A DNA stretch of 37,129 bases from Cochliopodium minus. Lineage: Eukaryota > Discosea > Himatismenida > Cochliopodiidae. The stretch covers positions 1-37,129 of the forward strand of contig JAMYWO010000351.1 of the NCBI GenBank assembly GCA_024220525.1, in the 5' to 3' direction. A program made the position numbers and the translations under genes. This document shows, in pieces, positions 1 through 8,881 of this stretch (position 1 is its first letter; the number at the start of each line of letters is the position of its first letter). A model generated the notes under the pieces. The model was not told the DNA's origin. It did no database searches and saw only the letters and a list, made by a program, of their open reading frames with translations.

Positions 1-77
1 GGCATAAATTTTATTTTGTTTATCAAAAGCCTCAAAGATAAAAAATTAAAAAGTTTTGAATTCAAAAAAAAAAAAAA
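1..77 (+). other. 3' end of an M28 aminopeptidase gene (duplicate of 25170-25246)
   Basis: The first bases read as a final Ala codon (2-4) and TAA stop (5-7), followed by 3' UTR. All 77 bases are identical to 25170-25246, the end of the complete M28 peptidase gene just before the N gap. Identity stops at 77 because the N gap begins at 25247. This is either the tail of another M28 copy upstream of the window or, more likely, the same locus placed twice because two contig ends share one k-mer. From 78 to about 290 I see only AT-rich non-coding sequence. Confidence 0.8.
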
Positions 78-290
78 AGAGTTTTAATTTTCAAAAAGTT
101 TTTAAAGTAAAAATCTTAAATAAATAATGAGAGCAATAAAAGCCAAAACTAAAGCGATTTCCAAATAATAATTATTCATTTTCTTTAAGAAAAAAAAGTT
201 TTGTTTTTTTTGTCTTACTTTAATCTAATTAGAAATGGATGTAGAAAAAAAGTAATCTTTTAAAAAAAAATTGATTTTTTTTTTTTGTTT

Positions 291-934
291 TCATTTTTTT
301 AAAATGGAAATTTCTTTTAAAAACCAAGGAGTAATTTTGTTTTGTTTTGAATACTCTTCCAACCCATCGTATTTAATAAACTTTACTTCTGAAACTTCGA
401 GAGGATCCAAAACAAAATCACCAACTTCGCCTTCAAACTCCACACGCCATAACTCTGTAAATTCCCTGTCAACAAGTAAACCTTCATTATACGATGTTTC
501 TACAAAAAATGGGTCTCTCATTTTTATTGGCTCCGAAATGTTCTTTACTCCCAGTTCTTCTGCTATCCCCCTTTTTACTGCTTCTTTGTAACTTTCGTTT
601 GGTTGCAAGTGTTCTGCTACTGAAAGATCCCAATGATCTGCTGCTATTGTTTTGTTTGATGATCTTTTTTGTATCAAAAGCTCCCCTGATTATCAAATAT
701 ATGTGAAATGAAATGCAAATTAAATTTCTTATCATCAAGCATATGTTGATTATTTTATAGATCATAATTTCCTTTTGATTTGTTTTTACCCTTCTTATTG
801 AATAGAAAAACATTTACAGATCTATGAATCAATCCTTTTGTATGTACTTCTTTTCTGGGTCTTGTGATACCTGTTGATTTGTTCTCATTATCAAATATTT
901 CAATCATTTCTTCTCCTTGATAATGTTCGATCAT
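291..934 (-). CDS. Nudix hydrolase, isopentenyl-diphosphate-isomerase-like subgroup, atypical Nudix box
   Basis: Two exons, 934-790 and 685-291, phase 1 junction, 179 aa, TGA stop. The N-terminal part has the layout of IDI-like and YfcD-like Nudix proteins: acidic start, GLIHRSVNVFLFNKK, then GELLIQKRSS across the intron, DHWDLSV, and the Nudix helix. The consensus box is Gx5Ex7REUxEExGU. Here the stretch reads EHLQPNESYKEAVKRGIAEE followed by LGV. The leading Gly is Glu, and the first catalytic Glu of REUxEE is Gly, while the last EE pair is kept. Metal binding and hydrolysis could be weakened, or the substrate class unusual. It is divergent from the ankyrin gene. Family assignment is solid; substrate is not. 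Confidence 0.85.
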
Positions 935-999
935 TTTTATCTAAAAAAATTGATCAATTTTTTTTTTTTTCAAAGAATGGATAAATGGGTTTAAATAAT

Positions 1000-1045
1000 T
1001 TATTTGAAACATCATTGATTCACATTTGAATGATGTTTCAAATAA
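1000..1045. repeat. Perfect 17-bp inverted repeat (hairpin) between divergent genes
   Basis: Arm 1, 1000-1016, reads ttatttgaaacatcatt. Arm 2, 1029-1045, is its exact reverse complement, with a 12-nt loop. It lies in the about 225-bp region between the Nudix start (934) and the first solid ankyrin exon (1160). A perfect 17-bp palindrome with mixed bases such as GAAACATCA is not explained by AT richness alone. It could be a protein-binding palindrome, a hairpin in the ankyrin leader, or a mobile-element scar. Function unknown. Confidence 0.8.
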
Positions 1046-1103
1046 TTTACTTTGAAGTTTATTTGCTCTTTATTAATTTTGGAATTATAAAATAAAAAAT
1101 AAA

Positions 1104-2691
1104 ATGGTTTTCTTTTTTGCTTTTTGATCAATTTTTTATTTCAATTGTTCCTTTTTTAGGGTAATTTAACTTCAAATAATACAATAGATGATGATTTATG
1201 TGAATCTTGTGAAAATTCAGCGTACAAAGAGAGTCTGGATTTAATTAAAAAAGGTAATAAAATAATAATTTGGATCAATAATCAACAAATAAACCCATTA
1301 TTTTCAAAATAGGAGCAAATGTTAAGTTTGAATTTTTTATTTTTGGAAAAATTATCACCTAAAATTAAATTCATCGGCAGTTTTATGAATGGTAAAGAAG
1401 ATCATAAATTATTGTTGTAATATAAACTAAATTTCCAAGAACATGGATGGACACCGTAATAAAAAAAAATTTTGAAAGAAAACATTAATCTTTGGTCACA
1501 TAAATTGAAATAGATTGTTAATTGCTTGCGAAAGATCAAATTTAAGTGAAAAAAAAGTTTTTTTTTTTTTTTTATTTTTTAAATTTATTTTGATAGAAAT
1601 GGTTGAAATGTTGATAGAAAATGGAGCAGAGGTAAACATGAGGTCAGGAGATCATTGGAAGGCAACACCCCTCCATATTGCTCTCTCCAACACAGATCCC
1701 CACTATTTGGTTTTAAGTAAAATTAAAAAGAAAAAAAAATTATAAATTCAAAAAAATATTAAAAAAAAAAAACAGAATTCAAAACTATTTTTTTTTTTTA
1801 CATTAATTGATTTATTTCAAAACAGTTTTGTTGAAAAATGGGGCTGATCCAAATGCTATGAGTTCTGGTTACATTTTTCAAGAACAAAAAAAAAATTTAA
1901 CATTTAATTTTAAATGAATTAAAAGAGGGTAAATCAACTTTATTTTTCAAAAATGGAATAAAATAAAAAATAAAAAATAAAAATATAAAAAATAAAAAAA
2001 ATAAAAAAAATAAAAAATAAAAAATAAAATTATATTTTTCCAGGGGTGAGACCACTTGAATTGGCGATCAATGGGGCCATCTCTCTCGGTAGCAGTTTAA
2101 ACGACAATTGGAAGGTTACTCTCATGGCTCTCTTAAAAATGAAAGCAGATGTTTCTTTCAAAAATTCTAAAGGTAAAAAAATGATGAAATAAAAAAAATA
2201 AAAAAAATAAAAATAAATAAAAATAAATAAAAATAAATAAAAAATACGAAAAATTTTTAGGTCTAAATGCTTTACAACTTGCAAAAAACCATCCATCTAT
2301 TTATAAAATTCTGGCAAGTTACGCATCAGAAGAATTGATCACAGAATCTAAAATCGAAGTGAATCATACTTTGGATGATTTGTATCACAATGAAAACGAA
2401 AATTTGTTGTTGGATTCAAAAAGTTTGGGAAAAAAAGAAAGTTCAGCTAATTCAGATTTCTCAGAAAATTCAAAAAGAAATGAAATTGAACTAAATGATT
2501 ATAATAAAAAAGAGAATTTAAATTTTTCCAACAGTGATAAATTGGACATTTCTAGTTTGATTGTACATCAGTATTCTATTGATCCTTCTTCTCTCGACTC
2601 TCTTTCCCTTAAAGAGTTGAACCAGTTGCTAGAAATTCACCATTCTAATGTGAAGATTATAGGCAACAAGATTAATCAATTTGATAAATAA
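1104..2691 (+). CDS. Ankyrin-repeat protein with polar C-terminal tail
   Basis: Secure exons in phase: 1160-1253, 1313-1325, 1381-1391, 1440-1455, 1514-1545, 1597-1716, 1826-1867, 2044-2172, 2261-2691 (295 aa). Three microexons of 13, 11 and 16 nt rebuild the repeat GANVNFMNEHGWTPLLIACE; skipping any breaks the frame. Ankyrin hallmarks follow: MVEMLIENGAEVNMRSGD, ATPLHIALSNTD, LLKNGADPNAMSSG, VRPLELAINGA, KGLNALQLAKNHP. The last about 115 residues are a Ser/Asn/Glu-rich tail with a leucine-rich end. The start is uncertain: the simplest model is an ATG-only exon at 1104-1106 followed by GTTTTC, giving MGNLTSNN, which would fit an N-myristoylation signal. That donor is weak. A scaffold role is inferred from the repeats only. 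Confidence 0.85.
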
Positions 2692-2748
2692 AAAATTTTT
2701 CAAATTTGAAATTTTGATTGTTTTTTTGAAACAAAAAAAAAAATTTGA

Positions 2749-3200
2749 ATGTTATTCAACAATAATCTTGAATCCATACTTTTTGGACTGGGTAATTCCC
2801 AATTAGTGAATTATATTTTAAAACCTTAATCCTAATTTCATCAGCTGTGGGATTTGGCTTCATTTTTACTTTTATTGTGGTTATTTGCGTTGCAAGAAAA
2901 TGTTGCAAACAAAAATTGAGTTATAAAGAACAAAGGTATAGAATTAAAGGATAATATTTTAAATAAATTATTTAATTTATTATTTCTCCCAGATTGATAG
3001 ATGATAAGGTAGATCATAAACAATATACTGAAGAATCATATCCTGGGAGAAATTATATTTCATATCAGCAAAATAATAGAGAATTGAATTCTGTGGTGGT
3101 TGGAAATAGCAACAATTACACCTCTCATCAAAATATACCCCAAACTTTTACAAATTCCAATTTTGTTACCCCAAATCAACAATCCTACAATAATTACTAA
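2749..3200 (+). CDS. Small single-pass membrane protein with Cys-Cys juxtamembrane motif
   Basis: Exons 2749-2791, 2845-2935, 2993-3200, all in phase, 113 aa, TAA stop. A short polar N-terminus (MLFNNNLESILFGL) is followed by one hydrophobic helix (about residues 10-32, containing FIFTFIVVICVA). Then comes a basic, Cys-rich stretch RKCCKQK, a likely palmitoylation site, and an about 75-residue Asn/Gln/Tyr-rich hydrophilic tail. There is no cleavable signal peptide, so an N-out/C-in type III topology is expected by the positive-inside rule. It starts only about 60 bp after the ankyrin stop and is convergent with Ran. I recognise no family. Confidence 0.7.
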
Positions 3201-3359
3201 TTAGTTTGTCAAATAAAAATTATACTCTAAAATAATGTTTCATTCTCTTCAACAGAGTTGTATTCTCAGTGAAATTAAAGAAATAAAGTTTTGTTTAAAT
3301 ATATTTATTTATAAAAAAATTAAATTATTTATTTCTTTATAAGAGAATCAGTCTGGGAA

Positions 3360-4210
3360 TTAAAGATCGTCTTCATCCTCAGGAATTGGAAGGTTAGCTG
3401 CTTGCTCCATTTCTAAATTGTATTGTCTCAACAAATTCTCATCAATAGTAACCTCAGGAGGTTTAAGAGCAGGAGATTCAACAAAGGTAAGATTTTGATG
3501 ACCAGTCAATTTTCTTGCCAACCACAAGAAAGGCTTTTCAAAGTTATAGTTTGATTTTGCAGAGATATCATAATATTGGAGATTTTTCTTTCTGTGAAAG
3601 GTGATTTGTTTTGCTTTTACTCTTCTATCTTTGATATCAATTTTATTACCAGTAAGAACGATTGGAATATTTTCACAAACACGAACAATATCTCTATGCC
3701 AGTTTGGTACGTTCTTGTAGGTTACTCTGGAAGTTACATCAAACATGAGAATAGCACATTGTCCTTGAATATAATATCCATCTCTCAATCCTCCATATTT
3801 TTCTTGTCCTGCAGTATCCCATACGTTATATACAATTGGTCCGCAGTTGGTGTGGAATTTGAGAGGATGTACTTCAACTCCAACAGTAGCTTGAAAAATA
3901 AGATAATTTTTAAGAATTTGTGAAGAAATATTTATATAAATTTTGCTTTTTGAATTAAAAGATGTTATAATTTAAAACTTACCAACATATTTCTTTTCAA
4001 ATTCTCCTGTCAAGTGACGTTTAACGAAAGTGGTTTTTCCTACTCCACCATCACCTTTTTATTTGAAAATTTTTTATTTACAATTTCTTTTCAAGTTTGA
4101 GAAATAATTTTACCGACAAGTACCAATTTAAAGTTTGGGATGTTTTGTTGATTTTGCTAAATATTTTGAATATGATTAATTAACAGAAGATTTCTTATTT
4201 ATTTTACCAT
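3360..4210 (-). CDS. Ran: Ran, nuclear-transport small GTPase
   Basis: Exons 4210-4208, 4156-4114, 4054-3983, 3889-3360, 215 aa, essentially the family length of about 216. Exon 1 codes only the ATG. Motifs in order: P-loop GDGGVGKTT, switch [11 protein letters not shown] with the effector Thr, switch [27 protein letters not shown] (G4), [14 protein letters not shown] (G5), and the acidic C-terminus PEDEDDL that is diagnostic of Ran and lacks a prenylation Cys. Ran cycles between RanGTP in the nucleus (RCC1) and RanGDP in the cytosol (RanGAP), driving importin/exportin transport and spindle assembly. Very high confidence in identity. Confidence 0.97.
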
Positions 4211-4730
4211 TATACTCTGTAAAAAGTAATTTTTGGTTTTTTTTTTTTATTTATTATTTATTTTTTTTTGTTCATTTTTTTGTTAACAAAGGAAAAAGTG
4301 ATCCTTTTTAACAAATAGTAGCGGTTTATTATATATAATAAATGATAATTTACCAACGAAAAACGATTTTTTAATAAACAAAAATTATGATATAAATGAG
4401 TGATTGAACTTTGGAAATTATCATGATAATTTTTTGATTAATATTTTTGGCGCATTTATTTTTTTAACAATATTGATTCAATGATTTTAACGATAATATA
4501 AAAAAACTAGAACGATATTTTGAATTATTCTTTATCAATACTCAATAAATCATAATGTTTGTCATAAAAAAGTTTATAATGACATAAATTCTCATATATC
4601 AAAATTATATTCTTGAATTTTTGATAATATACATAAATTCTCAATTTTTAATTGGTGAATACTTACATAGTTTCTTATTATTTTCCCATCTTTATAAAAA
4701 AAAATAAAAAAAAGATTGTAGACCAATTCA
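4211..4730. promoter_or_regulatory. Divergent intergenic region between Ran and the PLP enzyme
   Basis: About 520 bp of very AT-rich DNA separates two oppositely transcribed genes. It must hold both promoters and 5' UTRs. I see a TATA-rich stretch near 4330 (ttatatataataaatgat) and scattered T runs, but no motif I can assign. No coding exon was found. Confidence 0.5.
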
Positions 4731-5894
4731 ATGCAGGTAAAAATATCGATAAAAAATTATATTGAGAAAAAATATTTAATACTTCCAAATTATCAAATTT
4801 AGGAAACTGAAGAACAAAGAAAAAGAAGATTAAACGTATTTGATTCTATCCTTGAAACAGTAGGAAATACACCTCTAGTCAGACTCAATAAACTTTCTCC
4901 AAACCCAGAAGTTGAGATTTGGATAAAATTGGAAATGTTTAATCCATCCATGGCTATCAAAGATAGAATGGTTAGGCACATCATCAACAAAGCTGAGAAA
5001 TCAGGAGAATTGAAACCAGGTGGAACTATAATTGAAAATACAAGTGGCAATACTGGAGCAGCAGTTTCCATGATATCTGCAGTTAAAGGATATAAAGCAA
5101 TCCTTACTATGCCTGATAAAGTTTCCATTGAAAAACAAAATGCATTGAAAGCTTATGGTTCCAAGGTAGTTGTTTGCCCAACATCTGCACCTCCTGATGA
5201 TGAAAACCATTATGAAAATGTCTGCAAGAAATTGGCAAAAGAAACTCCAAATAGTTTCCGTATCGATCAATACGATAATAAATACAATCCTGAGGCTCAC
5301 TATCTCTCCACTGGTCCTGAAATTTGGGAACAAATGAACGGAAAAATTGATTATTTTGTTGCTAGTGGATCTACTGGTGGTACTATTTCTGGTGTTGGTC
5401 GTTATTTGAAAGAAAAGAATAAAGGTATTAAAAAAATATATAAAAATATAAATAATCAATAGATAACCAATTAAAACATGTTAAAATCCAACTAATTTAC
5501 AATAAAAAAAGATATCAAGGTTGTTATGCCCGATCCTATTGGTTCAGTTTATCATGAATATTTCACCACTGGAAAGGTTTCTACCAATCAAGGGTGCACT
5601 TACTTAGTTGAAGGAATTGGTGAGGATCACATTTGTGAGGCTTTGGATTTCAAAGTAATTGATGAGGTCATCCAATTCGAAGATAAATTTGCTTTCGAAA
5701 TTTGCAGAAAACTTGCTACTGAAGAAGGAATTCTTGCAGGTGGATCTACTGGTGCTAATGTTTGGGGTGCCATCCAAGTTGCAAAAAGACTTAAAGGACC
5801 TGCAAGAATCGTCACAATTGCTCCTGATTCAGGTATCAAATATTTGTCCAAAATTTACAATGAAGAATGGTTGAAAGAGAAAAACTTACTTTAA
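4731..5894 (+). CDS. PLP-dependent cysteine synthase / cystathionine beta-synthase family enzyme
   Basis: Exons 4731-4736 (ATGCAG only), 4803-5424, 5512-5894, 336 aa. Fold type II PLP signatures: [14 protein letters not shown], the Schiff-base Lys in [10 protein letters not shown], the phosphate/substrate loop [11 protein letters not shown], the glycine-rich loop [15 protein letters not shown], and the GGSTGA motif near the C-terminus. [19 protein letters not shown] and YLVEGIGED match the CBS-like branch rather than plain CysK. No C-terminal CBS (Bateman) domains follow, and there is no N-terminal heme-binding extension. Likely reaction is beta-replacement of serine or an O-activated serine with sulfide or homocysteine. 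The usual GGS before the Lys (GGSVKDR) is replaced by SMA, so the substrate is uncertain. Confidence 0.92.
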
Positions 5895-5998
5895 TTTTAA
5901 AATTTTATGAGAAATAAACTTTCTTTTGAAACAAAAATTTTATTAATTTTGTTAAAAATAAATCGAATTAATTTGACTTATCAACTGTTAGAATCTTT

Positions 5999-7672
5999 TC
6001 ACCTGTTGGCTTTTTTTTTTCTCAATTTGCTCTTTGTATCCGAATTTTCAGTTTGTTTTTTGGGTGATTTGAAAGTGAGAACTTGAGGTATTGAAATCAA
6101 CATATTTGCTAAACCTGCCACCAATCCTATTGCCAAGAATTTTTTCTCATTAGGGGGATTGCTAGTTTGGAGAATAATATAACAAATAGCAAATATTATC
6201 ATTCCTAAAACCGAAGTTAATACCAAAACCCCAAATTTGAGTGTTTTTTCAGACTTAAATAATCTTAACTTTAGGATTATTCTTGTCCCTCCCAGAAAAA
6301 ACTTTCAAGAAAATAATAAATTTACAAAAACAATAAATAATAAATCTAAAATAATTACAATAAAACTGATTGAAAAGTAAATGACAACAATTAAATAAAC
6401 TGAAGCATTTCCAAGAGCTACAGTATAATTGAAAGTTGAAAATTTGATAATGCAAAAGATGTAAAAAGCTAAAATTATTGTGGAGCAAATAAAGAAAGGG
6501 TATTTGAATTTAGAAAGAGATTGGGATACAAGTTGCTTATCTCTGAGGAGTTCCAAAAAGTAGAAAGAGAGAGATAATGAAGAAATTAGAAACATATAAT
6601 TGCCCAAAAGCGTTAAACTAAAAACCAAACTATAAATATACCACCTTCTGAAATTGAGATAGTCAAGAAAATTTATCAGGTACAATAAAAAACCTATGGG
6701 TTATTAGTAAAAAATCTAAAAATTCATTACAATTTACCTAGATTATTAAAAAAAATACATAATTGAGAAGCAGAAAGTTTGATTCCTTGATTGAGTATAA
6801 TTAACACTTGTCCTTTGACTCCAAAAAATAATCCACAAACGCATAGGCCCATTGTAATTATTTGAAAGAATATCTGTTTGGGAGATGAATATAATTTAAA
6901 AAAAAATTTAAAATTACAATTCCTCCATTGGAAGTCAATTTAATCCAAATATTTTCGTCTTGTTTTATAGTCACCAATACAGGAAAATAAGTCCCATTTA
7001 TTGAATTTCTTAAATTTGAGGTAATTTCTTCCAAAATTAATTGGAAATCCTGAAAAAAAATTAAAATTAAAATGATTTTAAACATTTATTTTTTACTTCA
7101 AATGTAATCGTAACTATTGGTATTAGAGGTTCTAAAGAAAATTAAGACTATTTTACTAAAGTTTTTATTTTTACCACTAACTTTTTCGAAAGTTTTTATT
7201 ATTGCTCCTTTTAAAATTTGATTTTATTATAACTATGAATAAAAAATCATTTACCATAGTGCTTCATAGGCATAGTCAAAAAAATTGCACTTACATTCAA
7301 TTTTTTTATTAAATTTATATGCCTTCAAAAAAATTGTCAAAAAAAAAAAAAAAATTCAAAAATTTTTTATTACCTTATGGGTGAACATCCTCCAACAGAA
7401 CCTATTCCGGCCACTCCAAAAAGAGGTACAGGTGGTACAAATAATTTACAACTTGTCAATTCTGTTTTGTTGAAAGATATTGGAAATATTGGAACAGTGA
7501 AATCGATCCACGTTTTTAAAGAACCATATATAAACCTTGGGGTTTTAATTTCGAATGTCTTATTTGTTAGGGGATTGAAAATTATTGAAGTCAAAGATCC
7601 TCTGAATAATAAAATTAAAAAAATTAAAGCAAGATGATCTCTTTTTGAGAAGAAACATAATAATTGATTCAT
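5999..7672 (-). CDS. Seven-transmembrane protein with signal peptide and PA-like luminal domain
   Basis: Exons 7672-7374, 7289-7255, 7207-7175, 7131-7097, 7049-6918, 6873-6738, 6693-6326, 6268-5999, all in phase, 435 aa. The N-terminus has a hydrophobic signal segment (LALIFLILLF, about residues 14-23). An about 160-residue ectodomain contains GGCSP, GAIIKTFE and PLIPIVTITFEDFQLILEE, a pattern like a protease-associated (PA) domain. NKT and NGT offer N-glycosylation sites. Seven hydrophobic helices follow, ending in a basic tail rich in Lys. There is no YD/GxGD pair in the helices, so it is not an SPP-like protease. It could be an orphan receptor or sorting receptor. The PA assignment is by eye; the 7-TM topology is firmer. 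Confidence 0.75.
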
Positions 7673-8881
7673 TCTCTAATAATTTTTTTATTTCTTCAAT
7701 CACCATTTTTTTCCATAAACAAAGTATTTTCGAAATTTACTTCCTCAAACAATGAATTAATTTAACTGTAAATAATGTTTTTGATTAATACTGAAATATG
7801 GTGAATAAATTTAATTCCTCTTTTTTTTAAATCCATTGTTTGAAATATATTTATTTTAAAAAATATATGTATGGAAAAGAAAAAGTAAATTAATTGAAAC
7901 AATCTTGGGAAAAACTCAAGTCAACTCTTAAAGTATTAACGAAAGAAATGCAGGAAATCCTTGGGGAGTATATATTGGCCACCATAGTTGATAAATCAAA
8001 TAAAGGCAACCTCAATGACAATGGTGATTGAAGATAACAATTCCATTCCACTTTAAAATTACGATAAAGATAAACAAGATCTTTTCAATCCTTCATTTCT
8101 AGGACTTTTTTGTAGCCACAGGCTAATTCAAAAAGTTACTGAAGGAAAACTACATGTCATTCTAATTGTGGGTGATCTGAGCAGAAGAAGTTCAATACTT
8201 AATATTAAATCAAATAATAATAATAAATACTAACATTTCTTTTTAATTGCAAGCAATAGATTTCAGTTTCAATTTGTCAACCAAATTATTCTGCCTCTTG
8301 AGGATGACAGACTTTGATAATTCAAAAACAAAGGCCAGGATTTTTAGTGGTATAGATCTGATTGATGCTCAAACATATCTTGGAAGAGAATGTTCCTCAG
8401 AATCTCTGATCTAGATCAACCTAACAGAAGAATTCTGATTGGAGAGTGGAAAGAATGTGAGATAGATTGTCTTGACTAGATGGGAAGTTATTGAAGAAGG
8501 TGTTGAATTTCCAAGAAGATGTCGAGAATTTGTAAAAAACTCTTTGGGGAAACAAAGGATATGCCAAATAATTAAAATGAAACTATCATTATTCTTTTAT
8601 TTCTTTATATATAGAATTAAACACTATGTGATTTAATTGAATTTTCTTTACAGAAAAAATCCTTTTTATTACTTTTTGGACTGTAAATTTCCATGTCTTT
8701 TGACACTTTGTGGTATTATAGTGGATTCCAATTTCTAAATAGAAGGATTTCACATAATTGAGAAAACTAATATTTTTTTTTTCTCATCGTTTTGTTGACG
8801 ACAGTTAAAGTTCCATCCTGATAAAAATTCTATTAAATTTCAAAAAAGTAAATAAATAAAAAAAAAGCCAAAAATAAGATC
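7673..8881. other. Intergenic region upstream of the 7-TM and LOV-RasGAP genes
   Basis: About 1.2 kb between divergent genes. The flanks are AT-rich. The middle (about 7900-8570) has visibly more balanced composition and short open stretches interrupted by stops; see the pseudogene entry. From 8570 to 8881 I see no coding signal. Promoters for both neighbours must lie here, but no motif can be named. Confidence 0.5.
7905..8572 (+). pseudogene. Decayed coding-like sequence, family unknown
   Basis: Three patches read like protein on the + strand. About 7905-8030 encodes SWEKLKSTLKVLTKEMQEIL and some 20 more residues before a TGA. About 8059-8230 encodes DLFNPSFLGLFCSHRLIQKV onwards. About 8300-8572 reads TKARIFSGIDLIDAQTYLGR, then continues in one frame through internal TAG, TGA and TAG codons into IVLTRWEVIEEGVEFPRRC. 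Standard stops end every other gene here, so recoding is unlikely and decay is the simplest reading. Lack of clear splice sites and base composition above background support an old gene or mobile-element relic. I recognise no family. Confidence 0.35.

Noticed and set aside
7377-7637. Plus-strand ORF starting MGEHPPTEPIPATPK
   Set aside because: It is antisense to the first exon of the 7-TM gene, which joins in phase to seven further exons and supplies a signal peptide.
8300-8572. Stop-codon reassignment (TAG/TGA read through)
   Set aside because: All clear genes end in TAA or TGA at the expected family length and need no internal TAG or TGA, so a standard code is the simplest view.
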